Assembly: GCF_964340395.1 (NCBI RefSeq)
Contig: NC_135549.1
Span: 10,887,342-10,951,341, forward strand
Length of the DNA stretch: 64,000 nucleotides
Source: Glandiceps talaboti
Lineage: Eukaryota; Hemichordata; Enteropneusta; Spengelidae
Direction of reading: 5' to 3'
The notes under the pieces were generated by a model, which saw only the letters and a program-made list of their open reading frames with translations, had not been told where the DNA came from and did not search any database. The translations under genes and the position numbers were made by a program. Below, piece after piece: positions 34,176-48,100 of the stretch (position 1 is its first letter; each line of letters begins with the position of its first letter).

Positions 34176-36841
34176 ATGAATGACGTTAAGGTTCCCGATC
34201 TTCGACCTTTCAAGGATTTTTTGGGAGAATCTGCACGGTTCCAGGCCCCTGCTTTCAACGACCCATTAAGATGGAATAACAGAGTTGTGAATAATCTCAT
34301 ATACTACCAAACCAACTATTTCCTCACAGCTATTATCGTGTTTCTGATAGTTGGGTAAGCTGTTACAAATATTCAGACTACACAACAGTGACTGATAATG
34401 TAACTTATATATGCATATGCATTAGGCAGTGTGTTTATACTCGTGTCATCCTGTGAGTTCTTACAACATTTATGTTTTTCTTACATTTTGAATAGCAACA
34501 TTTAACTCGAGGCATAACGAAAGGAACGCACACAAATACACGTGAAGGCAATATATAACATTGATGCAAATAATGAAAATGGGCGTTACCGAGAAATAGG
34601 AAAGCATCAACACTGACAACAGACTGATTGTGTGGACATGGTGGCAGCATGGATGTACAGTAACAGTTTCACTATTACATCTATGTCATGAAGAGCTCAT
34701 CTTCCAACCACACGGTTACAAATCTTTGATGTACAATTTCATGTACAAATAGAATTAATGGTATTTAGAACAGCAAATGCTATCGATTTTTTAAAAACGA
34801 TTTTACATTTTTTTTGGTTCAGTCCGTGTTTTTAAAATACTTTCAATACATAAATATATATTAGTATATACTAATTAGAAATAACATTTTCTTTCAAATT
34901 GTCAGCAGAAGCAAAGCTTTAACTGTCAAATTTTGCTTATCTCATTTTTTTTTACCTAATTATAATATTTGTATTTTCTTGTCATAATAATCTCTAAATA
35001 TGGTGACTGAACATTTGTACACAGTATAATATGTTGTCAACCATAAAACAAAACTCAAAATCCTATCGTGTACAAGAAGCAAGTGATAAAAATGTTACTC
35101 AAAATAGCAATTGAATAGTTGTGCATTACTGTGGTAATTAACTCAAATAGATATTCAATGTAAACTGATCTCACCAGCTGTTATTTTTACTCATGGATTA
35201 TTTTTAGATGTCATCTAAGGTCACTGAGGCAACAATCTCTACAGTTAGTGGAATGATGATATGCAATCTACAACTGTGCAGTACATTTCACCACTTAGAT
35301 GGCAATCATAGTTCCTATAAAAGGGAATAGTTACCTGCATGTTTTCTTCTCCTTAGGTCTGTCCTCACTAAATATGATTTGGCAGAATACAAGTGGGTTG
35401 ACATCAATCTGATTAAAATCCGATGTAGGGGTATGCTTACTATTTCTTTTTTGCTGTTACTTTTACTGTTGTTTGTTCTTTTGTGAATGCTTGTTACATA
35501 CATCTGACACAATACCATAGGTTTTCCCTGAACCCAATCTCGTACTCAGGAGTAGCCAACCAGAATCAGTCCTTCCTAATACAATATAACACTCAGCGTT
35601 TGAAATTGAAAGAAAGAGAACGACCAAGCAATAACAATAACATCATTGCTTACACTTGCTCTTTCCAAACAGAGCACTCAGAAGTACTGTACCCGTATGT
35701 TTTGGTGTATTATTCATTTTCATTGGTTGAGTGAATTCACTCAGCGCTCTTGCGTGGCTTGGGTAAACCTATGGTATTATTTCAGATTTATGTAATGAAC
35801 AGTTACAAAAGAACAAATGACAGTAAACGTAACAGCCAAAAAGAAACAGCGAGTGTACACTACCTCAGATTGGGTTGACATCTAATATATTCAATGCGTA
35901 ATGCAATGAAAATGAAAATGGACTGTCCTTGCAAATCTCATATCAAATCATAATTTATACCACAGAAGATTAAAAGCACTTGTACTGACATGATGAAAAG
36001 GACTTTGGAATAGTCGCCTATCGATTGTAGATTCAAATGACTGAGAAACCAGATAATAAAACTAATAGAGATTTTCCTAATATACTTTTTCTATACAGAT
36101 GTCTGCATCCTATTCAGATGTTGCTTGGTCTTGGATCCGTGGCAGCAGCCTTTACCGGCTTTATTTATTTAAGTGAGAATAAACGACAAGTGAGACGATT
36201 CAAACAGGATCATACATTCCTTTGTGTACTTGCCATTCTAGCTGTTGGATATTTCATTGTCTATATCTTTGGGTCACTGCTGGTATTTTTGTGGGGTGTG
36301 GCCCTGCCATTGACAGGTGGGTAGACGTGTAGTAATCCTACCTTAGAATATCAACTTATGTGTAAGATTAAATCAAGAGAAATGTTGTAAACAGTGCCAC
36401 CTATCATAGGGTGAACAAGACTGACAGTTTATAGTCGAGAGCTCTTAGCTTATTGAATGATGTGTATATTGGTTAAAATGTTAGGTCTCAAGGGAAATGG
36501 TACCTAATGTTTGGATATTATCAAAGATGTCTAACTATAGCATGGATTGCTGTTATTTCATTGGAAAAGACTCAAAGTTATACTTTTAGGTCATTATACT
36601 ATTTGTAATGTTAATTTCCATTCTTAATACACCCAAATTTGGTGAAATTGAGTGCAGAACTGATATGTATTCTTCATGGATTCTTTTCATTTATATTTTA
36701 GTGATTTTCCTGCATGCATCCCTGAGATTGAGAAACATTAAGAACAAATACAGCACGACAGCAGAGTCATTCGGACTGAAAAGAACACCGATGGGAGTAC
36801 TACTGACTGCATTGGGACAAGAACAAGAAGTGAGGTCGTAA
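34176..36841 (+). CDS. ARL6IP5: ARL6IP5 / PRA1 family protein 3 (JWA, GTRAP3-18)
   Basis: An ER membrane protein of the PRA1/Yip family that in vertebrates regulates glutamate transporter trafficking and binds ARL6. Exons are 34176-34354, 36099-36316 and 36702-36841, giving 537 nt and 178 aa (human 188). Residues 20-50 carry the family signature RWNNRVVNNLIYYQTNY. Two hydrophobic hairpins follow: about 46-85 (YFLTAIIVFLIVG to GFIYL) and about 100-145 (FLCVLAILAVGYFIVYIFG, then LLVFLWGVALPL). The C-terminal IFLHASLRLRNIKNK and LKRTPMGVLL match the family closely. The start at 34176 (MNDVKVPDLRPF) aligns with the human start; an in-frame ATG at 34152 would add eight residues. AATAAA at 37411-37416 may be the poly(A) signal. 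Intron 1 contains a Mutator-like MITE. Confidence 0.95.
35405..35872. mobile_element. MITE, family C, copy 1, with a 9-bp target duplication
   Basis: 468 bp in ARL6IP5 intron 1. The ends read CAATCTGATTAAAATC and (right) CTCAGATTG. Imperfect inverted ends extend over about 120 bp, sharing blocks such as TTTGTTCTTTTGT and ATACCATAGGTTT. It is bounded on both sides by exactly GGTTGACAT (35396-35404 and 35873-35881). A 9-10 bp duplication with long inverted ends is typical of Mutator-like elements. No transposase ORF. Confidence 0.85.
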
Positions 36842-37771
36842 ACAAGGTCAAGATCAAAGTAAACATTAAAATACAAGACATACAATCCGATCATTAGGCT
36901 AAGGTCAGAGGTCAGATAGCACAACAAACTCTGAATGACTTTATAAATCATAGTTAGTAGTTTATGTTTTTTGCTTATTTGCAATGCTTTTAGTTTTTAC
37001 AGAAGCTACTATATCCTCAATCTGGGCTGTGATAAAATTAGCTTTCACTTCTCCAACTGTTGTTGGTTTAAAAAAATTCTAGATAAACAAAAACCCGGCA
37101 ACTCCTTGTTCAAAAGATTTGTAATAGACTAGGTTCATACTAAATGTCACACAATGACATCTGTCATTGAATGTAAAAATTGAAAACTGTGGTTCTAGAA
37201 GTGAGACACGACATTTGTTACAGCGCCCTCATAGTTCATATGAGCAAAATGGAAAAGAGTACACATACTGCATTGTTCTTCAGTCATTAAATAAATAACA
37301 TATTTGAACACTAGATCATCTCATGAAATATACGTTATTTGGAAATTATATAATATGGTCAGTTTATGTTTTGAATATTTTAATTTGCCTGACATGGAAA
37401 ATGAAAACCAAATAAATATTCAATGAAGTATACAGGGTTAGTGATGTCTTTAAAATTTCATCTACATTTCTATCTGTTGACTGCCAGTTATGATAATCTT
37501 GCCATTGTCATTAGAATGATGTGAACTCTAAAATGTGTTGTAATTGGTGGAAGTGTAGTTGAAAATGCAAATTTATCATATTTGTACATCGTAGTATAAC
37601 TTTTCCTATCAGCCAATCATCCAAAGATTTTTTAAACATGATGTTCTTTTCTTCGAGACTACTTTATTAAGAGTACTTATATTTACTTTACAAATAATGT
37701 ATCTTTGTGATAGTGTCATTTGCAAAAATTAGTATTGTAATTGTGAGCCCACTATCTGTATACTATTCAGA

Positions 37772-38632
37772 GTTCTATCCATGCTGGTTGGCCTCGAATT
37801 CTATCCATGCTGGTTGGCCTAGAATCCTATCCATGCTGGTTGGCCTAGAATTCTATCCATGCTGGTTGGCCTAGAGTTCTATCCGTGCTGGTTGACCTAG
37901 AGTTCTATCCATGCTGGCTGGCCTGGAATTCTATCCATGCTGGTTGGCCTAGAATTCTATCCATGCTGGTTGGCCTAGCGTTCTATCCATGCTGGTTGGC
38001 CTAGCGTTCTATCCATGCTGGTTGGCCTAGAGTTCTAGCCATGCTGGTTGGCCTAGAGTTCTATCCATGCTGGCTGGCCTAGAATTCTATACATGCTGGT
38101 TGGCCTAGAATTCTATCCATGCTGGTTGGCCTAGCGTTCTATCCATGCTGGTTGGCCTAGCATTCTATCCATGCTGGTTGGCCTAGCATTCTATCCATGC
38201 TGGTTGGCCTAGAATTCTATCCATGCTGGCTGGCCTAGAGTTCTATCCATGCTGGTTGGCCTAGCATTCTATCCATGCTGGTTGGCCTAGAATTCTATCC
38301 ATGCTGGTTGGCCTAGCGTTCTACCCATGCTGGTTGGCCTAGCGTTCTATCCATGCTGGTTGGCCTAGAATTCTATCCATGCTGGTTGGCCTAGAATTAT
38401 ATCCATGCTGGTTGGCCTAGAATTATGTCCATGCTGGCTGGCCTAGAATTCTGTCCATGCTGGTTGGCCTAGCGTTCTATCCATGGTGGTTGGCCTAGAA
38501 TTCTATCCATGCTGATTGGCCTAGAATTCTGTCCATGCTGGTTGGCGTAGAGTTCTATCCACACTGGTTGGCATAGAGTTCTATACATGCTGTTTGGCAT
38601 AGAGTTCTAGCCGTACTGGTTTACACTGGTCA
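37772..38632. repeat. 26-bp minisatellite, 33 copies
   Basis: The unit is CTATCCATGCTGGTTGGCCT followed by AGAATT. The first unit starts at 37775 and the last at 38607, an exact 26-bp register throughout. Variants are mostly single changes at the AGAATT/AGCGTT/AGAGTT position; the last three or four units are more diverged. There are no unique spacers. It lies about 0.9 kb past the ARL6IP5 stop. Confidence 0.97.
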
Positions 38633-41608
38633 AAACTGACAGAATCTTAACAACTAGCAACAAACAACTTTCAACCCGTCCCAATGTCTACATGAATGTA
38701 TACACCTACTTATGACAGTATAATTGATGTCATTTTATACTAATCATTTTTTTTCAGTACCAATGCCCCTCAAATGTCAGTGACCACCCAGCAATCATTG
38801 AGAGAACTCTAGATATGTGCTGTGGAATAAAATTCTAATCTATTTCCTGTTAGCCATGTCCATTTCATCCAATTTCAAGGATCTTATTAAAGACAAGTAA
38901 AATAATGGTATTTTCAATGCATCATCACTTGTTTTGCGATGTTTATTAAAATGAAGTTTTTTGAATATAGTTTCTTGTAAAAGTACATTTATCTTTCAGA
39001 CTAGTTCTCATTATATAAGTGGACTGTAGCTAATTTTATTAACAATGTATCTCACAACTAACGTACTATTTATAGATAGATATATATGTATAAGTATAGA
39101 TATGTAAAGAATAGAAAAGTTTAATGCATACAATCATACCATTTAAAATAACTATGAAAGTACACACTTCCAAGATGCAATGCATAGAGGATACTGATTC
39201 TAAGATATTGTGGTTTTTTGTGTCTGTCCGTTTATAATCTTATTTTGATTTTTTTTTTGCGAAAGGATCAACTCTTTTATATTGTAATTTTTTATAATAG
39301 TAATCAGTACAAAAAAGCAATAAATATTAAAAACAATTGTGTTTGCATACCTACCTGTAGATGAGACTATTATCCCCATTAGTCATACCCTATGTACATA
39401 CAGAATACTGTATGCATTGCATCATGGAGCAATCAACTGTTTGGTTGCCTATTTGAAATTGTAGACTGTAAGATATACTGGGTTGTTCAGCCCTCATCAG
39501 GCTTTTCAAATACTGGCTGATAGCTTGTCATGACAGGTATCTTACAAACTACTTAAGTCTTTGTAATAACTGTACAATACAAAGATATGTCGGTGTTACT
39601 GTCGGCTGTACAGTACTAGTAATTATCATGGTATTCATAATTTTCTGTCAACAGAAAAGTGATTCGTTTTGTAATGTTTCTACTCTTCTTACAGACGTCT
39701 TTCTTGCCATACACCATGGTTATGTGTGTACTTACCTATGTAGAATGTCAGAATATAATATAAGTTTACTGTAAAGGAATCATTAAATGTCAGTTTTGAA
39801 CATATAGAAAAATATAAAGTCTAGCAGTTTATGAATTTCAGAATCTAAGGCTATAAACTATTACAAGTGAAAATTCTATGGAAAGTATGTTAACCTGCAG
39901 TTACTTCCTGGGACTCATGACATGTTAACTCTGAAAATACATTCTCCCGCTAATGCTGAAAAATCACAAATTGTACACCTACAACTCAGATTAGATAATA
40001 TCAAAATGATAGCTGTGTTTCACTAAACTACACAATACATTGAGCATATTATATATAAAGTGGAAACAACACTTGGATCTTTTAGGCTACAATAGCATCA
40101 GCTTACAGAACTAAAATTAAGCTGTATATAACATTATCCAAAGGTTACAACCACTGAGAAGTTACAGCTGACTGAAGCTCTTTAATTATGTTTTTTCTGT
40201 CAAGTTTGTTTCTACCAATACAGGGTTTAAATTGTTAACTTTCAAAACATGGATTTTGATATTTGTATAGTTATGTGATATACCGGAAGAACATACTATT
40301 GTTGTAAACTAAATAAACTAAATAAACTAAATAACACACACAAGAGTAGATGAAATAGTAACTATAATCTGTGTCTCTTATCACTCCATCTGTTATGTAT
40401 TTTTCAAACCAACAATTGGGAAAATCATATCCATAATAGTAAGGTAATTATGTCAAAATTATATTGTGGTATGTACATTTTTGTGTATATTTCAAGGATG
40501 AAATTACTATATAGTTATTACATAAGACAATAATGAGATGTCAATTCTTTGTTCCTTGTAGAGATACTTAAAAACAATTCAGTGAGTTCTACATTGTAAG
40601 ATGTGTATTTTAGTGTATTTGTCTTGTCCAGGTAAAACATAGTTCTGTATGTTAAGTTACAATTGTATGCAAAATCACTATAGTATATCACATACAACAC
40701 ATTATATAATTTACAACATGTACAGGCAAACAGTATATTGGAGAACCACTACCTAGATTACTCAAACGCTATAGGAATTGTAAACATGAATAGACATATT
40801 CTCAAAATAATTTCATTCTGACTTCAACTATTGCACCCATATTATCCATATAACCTGTAAAAAAATCAGCAAATACTTCACTTTTCATTATTTGAAAACA
40901 TCCATCAAAGTGAAAGGGGTTAATGGGTGCAGAGTTACAGGCTATGTATTGACATTGGTGTACAATATCCAATTGATAGTAAGTCTTTTGTTTCTTTTAT
41001 GAATATTAGATGTGCTCATTATTATTTAAATTCATGCTGGTAATTAAATGCTACATGAAATTAACTCTTAATTAATTAACACTTTGGTATGTACATTGAT
41101 TGGACACATTGATTTCATCACTTATATTTGGTACATAATATTGTTATATAAGTTATAAAAAAATGTATTTCTACTTTGACTTCAGCATATAGTATTTATG
41201 TGAGTAACATCAGCCTATGATTGTATTCTTATATTGGTATCTGGCAGTTGATGTGAAAGTAGAAAAGCACCTTTCTGAGATATGAATAAAAAGTTCAACA
41301 TTACATGTGAATGTACATGTATGAGTATTACTTAAACAAGTTTATTTGTCATCTTTTTTGCACAAAATGCAATATTTGTATTTTAAAGTGGTTTTTTTTG
41401 CATAATTTCACGTGAGCTTTTATCTGGACTGTTATTCAAAGTTCAAATACTTCGTTATTTGTGGTTCAAGTGTCAATTACTATGTTTGAAGTGTTATGCG
41501 CCCCCATCGGTTACATATGTCTAGTGTCGTATGGTGGGCATGCGTTCTGGTGCTGCGAATCGTCAATAGAATACTCCACAAGCTTTGGAATTAAAAGAAA
41601 ACACATAT

Positions 41609-41787
41609 CTATTACGCCTTCAGAAAGAATTTAAAGTCATATCTATTCACCCGAGCCTGAAGATCTGACGTGCACTACATTACATTTGTGCATGGTACAA
41701 CACCCCTGACCTTTACGTCATTCACGTCCTTCCTACCTCCATGGTCATATTGAAAACTGTCGTTTTGTAAATTGATTGATTGTTAAC
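41609..41787. repeat. dispersed direct repeat, copy 1
   Basis: Starts CTATTACGCCTTCAGA and includes GAAGATCTGACGTGCACTAC, CTGACCTTTAC, CATATTGAAAA and TTGATTGATTGTTAAC. It matches 42918-43097 at perhaps 80% by eye, in the same orientation, 1.3 kb away. Confidence 0.75.
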
Positions 41788-42769
41788 TTTTTAACAATGT
41801 GACAGGCCGGCGAAGGTTTCTAACGATTCCGCCGAAGACATAGCTAATGGGGGGGGGGGGGGGGTGTTATGAATTCAGGTAAATTTATTACACCGTATCC
41901 AATACATACAGACTTATTTTAATGACTAATGTTCACTGTTTGCATTGTGCAGATATAAGTTGACCACCTCCCCTTATATTTACCTCCATGGTTAACAATC
42001 AGCGTCTAAACTAATTACATTTCGTTAAAATCAAAATCAAATCACGCATGTTTCCTTGGTGTGAAAGTGTGGTATTTAATTGACAGGAGTTAATAGTGTT
42101 AGTGGTCGAGTAGACCGGAAACCATGCATGCAGGCTGCAGTGATCGGAAATCGTGCAAGCCTGACACCGTGCACCGCGTGCACCGCCTGTCATAATTATT
42201 GAACAATGTCGGTACTTAGCGTCATGGCTTTGTCATCTTAGCTTGAAATGGAAATTTGTAACAGCACTTACTATTAAAAGTCTTATCATTAGCTGTAGCA
42301 AAAAACACGCCCACCTATTAATAACGCATAGACAATTTGATTATGTTATTGTTTTTAACGAGAAAGAGAAAACGTCATTTAAGAATTATGACAATATGAT
42401 AATAGATTATACTATGGCATAGTACACTACAAAATAAATATTCTACATTACAAACATAGCCCACATATCACATACATTATATTTCTAAAAATACTGAATA
42501 AAATGCTTCACAACAATAGAGACTAGAAACAACCTGCTGTTGTTATAATTCGGGATTGTTATGACGGTAGGATATTTGTAAAGGGATTGGTTTCACTTAT
42601 TTAATACCCATTTTATTCAATATTGAGCAACTTCTGTGTACTGAGTATCAGGCTTCCATAGTTGCATACTATAACTAGAAAATCTCACCTGGTAGATCTG
42701 CTAAAACAGACCGAGTATACAAAGGGAAACCATAGACGTTGAAACATACTAGTAACTATTATACATAAA

Positions 42770-42912
<143 letters not shown>

Positions 42913-42917
42913 TAAAT

Positions 42918-43097
42918 CTATTACGCCTTCAGAGAGAATTTAAAGCCCTGTCTATTAACAAGAACATCAAGATCTGACATATACTACACTACATTTGTGA
43001 AGTGTACAACATCTCTGACCTTTACTCCATATTGAAAAGTGACGTTTGTAAATTGCTGTTTGTTACGGAATAACTGTAATCGTTGATTGATTGTTAA
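42918..43097. repeat. dispersed direct repeat, copy 2
   Basis: Starts CTATTACGCCTTCAGAGAG directly after the TA run, and ends GTTGATTGATTGTTAAC. It is the partner of 41609-41787 and is immediately followed by a family D element. Confidence 0.75.
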
Positions 43098-43205
43098 CTG
43101 AACACCGTTCTGCCCTCGATGCACCTTTCAGGTGCATATTATAGCGACCTTTTGTCGTTTGTCGTATCGGAAGAAAGCCTGAAGGTCTTGCAGCTAGACT
43201 AACTG
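43095..43205 (-). mobile_element. short hairpin-type dispersed element, family D, copy 3
   Basis: On the minus strand it reads AGTCTAGCTGCAAGACCTTC, then GGCTTTCTTCCGATACGAC. It contains a small internal hairpin (GCACCTTTCAGGTGC). It shares its head with 11268, 11700 and 61447. Confidence 0.55.
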
Positions 43206-43602
43206 TTTCGGTACTCGTGTCCAAGTGCTTCACAAAATATAAAACCCTACCTTTCAAGACCCTCTAACACCTGATGTCTTTTGGGATTTTCTAATCTTGG
43301 CATTATTTACCATCTCACCTTGATATAAATAATATATATTATATGTCAGATGTTTCCATTAAATGTTGTCTGAGAAAACACTTGTAATTTACGTGGATGT
43401 GAATTGGTACGTGTAAAGCGAGTCAGCTACCGGAAGATTTATGGGAGTGGAAGATATTGCCCAGCGACAGATGGAGTTTGGAAAGATAAATTGCCATGCT
43501 TGCCATTTTAGTGAGCCTTTTCTGTGATCTGAGAGAGCCCTGTAATAGATGACATTAGTAAACATCCACGACGGTGCAATGTGGTATTTTAATGTGGTTA
43601 GC

Positions 43603-43860
<258 letters not shown>

Positions 43861-43883
43861 GACAGACAGACGGACGGACAAAC

Positions 43884-43982
43884 GGACATACACACATACA
43901 TACATACATACATACATACATACATACATACATACATACATACATACATACATACATACATACATACATACATACATACATA
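43884..43982. repeat. (CATA)n microsatellite
   Basis: About 24 tetranucleotide units directly after the GA/GACA block. Confidence 0.95.
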
Positions 43983-45135
43983 AGAGCTGTCTGTGGTGGA
44001 AGTGCTGTTATCATATTTGTCTTTGGCCATCATCCACAATCACGCATATTTTAATGGACAACCATGTCACATACAGTGGGAGTAAGCCAGGTGTGATGTC
44101 ACGTCTTGTCAATCAATATACATGTATAGTGAAATTAGTTATAAATTGCAATTGATTTACACAAGTCTTACAAAGAAGAAATTATTAACGAATGTTGTGA
44201 AAAAGTTGTAGTTTCTTTGCATTCATGCCATGGTAAAAGTTCACTTATAATCCATCGTTTGTTGTCTATCTTCAACTACACTCTTGATATGCCATAGACA
44301 TGGAATGCATTCATCGATCGATAAATAACAGTAACTAATATAATTTCAGTAAATGAATATGAAAACTGCCTGATGAAATTTCAGACAGTTCCGATCACTC
44401 CTAAGTATAGTATAGTATTCTACAACTGTTACTACTCTCATAGACGTGATGGTGACTCCCCTGTAGGTGTCTGTGACTGTGACAGGGGTTTAACCACAGA
44501 CAGGTATATGCTGTTTAATGAGTCTCCCCCCCCCACTGTCTTTGTTTTAACCTGTAAATAGAAACGACATCCTTCGTTTCTGTAGTATCAATTACACTAC
44601 AGCCCTCATGTCATTCGCAGTGAATAGCTACAAAGGGTGGGTGACTTTTTCACGCATCATTAGACACTGGTAGGTTTGACAGACAACATATTTCTTTTGT
44701 CTGTGCTGTATAGTTTACATGTACAGTATATGCGCTCACACATTTTGCTGTTGTGTAAACTATGAATGCAAAACATGCAAATACCTAAATAGAGAGAGAT
44801 AAAAGTAATTAATGAGTTTATTTACATATTGGGACAATAGGTGGAGGCATGCATTGTCTTTTGTATGACGTCATTTGATCAGTAGCGTGTATACTAGTAT
44901 GTATTGGTGTAGTTTTAGTAACGGTATAGTATCGACCACGGAGCATTTCATAGAAGTACACCAACCATACGTCGGCTGTGTTATTTCGTGCATCACTATA
45001 GACTGTGGAGATCGCGACACCTTTACACCACTTGTTGGACTTCTGACAGCATTTAGGATTCCTTAGAACCTCCACAAACGCCGTGCATAAATCACAGACG
45101 AAGCCACTGTCTCTCGCCACATACGGTATTTTACT

Positions 45136-48100
45136 ATGGTGAACGGACGTTTTATTTCAGAACAAAACGTGTCAAACATTTCAAGCAGAATGTTCGAAGG
45201 GGTGCTCACCACAGCAATACATTCTACCAGCCTTGATGGATGGAACGACACGGCATCAACTTTGGCCAGTAACAATGTTTCACTGACCAATACCCAGAGC
45301 GACACCGACGGTTCTACCGTATGGTACGCTGGAAATCTATCGGAGACCTATATCCCTTGTGACGATATATCAACTAGGTGTGGAAATTTGACAGGTGATG
45401 ATAGATTTAATTCTAACAACATTTTCTGGACGGTTAACGTGATATATTACTCCATCGTTGTTCCATTCTCCATTCTTGGTAACACACTGTCCATCGGAGT
45501 AGCTGCGACGATTGTTCGACACCGAAAGTCAATACCAGACTTTTTGGTCGGAACACTAGCCACAAGCGATTTGCTGATGACTGTATTGGTCCACGGCATC
45601 GGTATTGCCAGTCTTGCCCACGGTGAATGGGTTGGAGGAGAAGTGACTTGTGATATGCAATATTCACTATCATGGGCATTTTGGAAGTTTGCTTTTTTTA
45701 ACATTCAAATTCAAACTATAGATCGTTACATGGCAATAAACAAACCTTTCTTCTATCGTGGGAGTGTAACAATGCGGAAAATCATGTACACCCTGGCATT
45801 TTTCTTTATTTTCAGTATATCAACTTCATTATTGACTGTGATTTCTCATAATGATCGTCTGAGCTTAAAACCGGGATGGTTCTTGTGTCTGAATTATAAT
45901 TCCCATATGGGAGACACGTATTATGCTATAGTAGTGACATTAAATGGTGCAATCTTTATTGTTGGATTGGCAGTCTTCGCTTTCTGCAATGTCGCAGTAG
46001 CACTTACCCTATGCAGGATCAAGAGACGAGCTGTAACGAGAGACATGGGGGCTGATTCTAGGATGAGAGCGGAGAGGAAATTCGCTATTTTGATAATGGC
46101 AGTATCAATATGTTTCGTTATCTTCTGGACTCCATACTTGGTAAGTAAGATATTAGGTCCATTATGTTATCGAATTGATAAAGTGACTGAAGTAAAGCTC
46201 ATTTCCTAGGCTATACTATGTTTGCAGCAGTTTTTTCACAGGATGTGTTCAGAGAAGAGCACGTATCCATGGCTACCGTTCAACGACACCTGTGTTTCCG
46301 TAGGAGACTTTGCAGCTTCGACACACTGTCTTCGTTGTGTAAATAAAGGGATAAAGGAAGGATGCCAAACAGACTCCATCCTTTGAATACCACTTCCCTA
46401 ATCTTGATCAATACTCTAGACATGCTTACAAAGGTTAAATGTTTGCCCATCACTTTAATTTCGTGTAACAGTTCTTCCGCTTTCACTATCGTATCTTATC
46501 ACCATCTCATCGCTAATTCTAGCAGAGTAGGCAAATATCTTAACAGGTATGTAGTAAATAAACATTTAGTGAATAAACGTATTCGTAAACGAGACAGACC
46601 AAATTTACCATCGCTATCCTCGGACCACTAGACATTCTTCCAAACAAGATCCCCTTTATTTATAACACCAATGACTGTTGAATCATCAAGAACAATAAGA
46701 ATGCTTTCCAATCTGAGTAAAGAAGGGGAAATGTGATGATGACTAAATGATGTTGACACCTGAAAAGAAAACAGAAGTCGACATTATTTGCCATTCATGA
46801 TCACGAGTTGGTTTCTTTCGAAATTTTGATATCAGAAACATATAAATACTTGGAAGGTGAATAAATAAACTGTGAAGCTAAATATAGCATAGCAAGGTTT
46901 TTATTTTTCTATGTTATGGTCAATATGGACAACGTCTCAAGTCACAATCTAATAAATTGAAACTGTCTAAAGTCGAAATGCTACTACTACACTATAATGA
47001 TTTTACTAGTAAATGGTGAATGATCCCCAGGATTGCTTTGAAGTCAGGAACACTCCGGGACAGTCTGTCTTTTCTATAAAAATATCAGAATTGAGAAATA
47101 GTGACTGATGATGAGTTACATGTGATGTTTTATAAATAGAATTTATCAGATGTAGCTATTCACTTCATAGGCAATCCGCAATGTCTCTGTTGAACTTGAA
47201 TGCACAAAGTACCAAACCTACCGTTTTAAATAAAGGCTACTCATTAGACCAAAGATAAACACATGTTCATTTGGTTAAGGCTTTGTGACAGATTTTCGTT
47301 ATTAGTATTGTAACCGCATTTACAATTTCAGATTTTAAAATCAGAACAAGAACGGTGACTGACCACAATACCGGACATAAAAGATTAAAATATATTTTAA
47401 AATGACGATAAATTGAGCTGAATAGGAACAGTATTTCAAAGGATATTACCATCAAACGTTTGCCGAGTATATCGGAAACGACAATTTCATATTTGACGTT
47501 GGTACCGACAATGTATACTAATTAGATATTGTTAACTTTCTTTGTGTTTCTTTGATCATGATTAGCTTTACACGTGGCCTCACGTTAGGTACTCAGTTTA
47601 CTTATTAGTTACCAATAGTCTAATTAATTATCAATATCAGAGAATATTATCTGTAATTGTAAATAATTAGAATGGTAACTAAAAAGATATAAATCTCAGC
47701 TGTGGCTAGAGCTTGTATTGGTGAGGGTTGTTGATCAGACATTGTTAACTTGAGGTTTTGAAAGACATCAAAATTGTCTTTATGTCACGTGACGTAATGA
47801 CTCGTTTACCAGAAAGCAAAAAATTGGTTTTGATTGCAAGTTACAAATTTAATCTGGTCAATTCATTTTCATTTATTTCTTCCTTCAGTGAATTCTAATG
47901 TCTCTGATATCGCTTCCCAATTGTTTATTTGGACTTTAACAGAAAATACCCACCAGTCTATGAAATGAAAATAATGACTTTTCCCAGAGTAGTTTATTTC
48001 TTAAGGACGCTATGTTAACGTAAACCATTCTGCAGATTCACTCTTGATACATGAATCGATTTATCGTGCTTGGTGACGTAACGTAATACAAATTATGACG

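Noticed and set aside
37772-38632. CRISPR array
   Set aside because: Head-to-tail repeats without unique spacers, in a eukaryotic genome; it is a minisatellite.
38749-38838. Extra last exon of ARL6IP5 after TTTTTTTTCAG
   Set aside because: The acceptor looks good, but the ARL6IP5 reading frame already ends at 36841 with the conserved C-terminus; nothing requires another exon.
44818-45120. 100-codon minus-strand ORF upstream of the GPCR
   Set aside because: No recognised domain and no splice context; it lies in the probable GPCR 5' UTR or promoter.
45136-46209. Single-exon 357-residue receptor
   Set aside because: The frame past 46140 reads intron sequence (VSKILGPL...) and lacks TM7; a GTAAGT donor follows TM6, and TM7 is found in frame at 49478.
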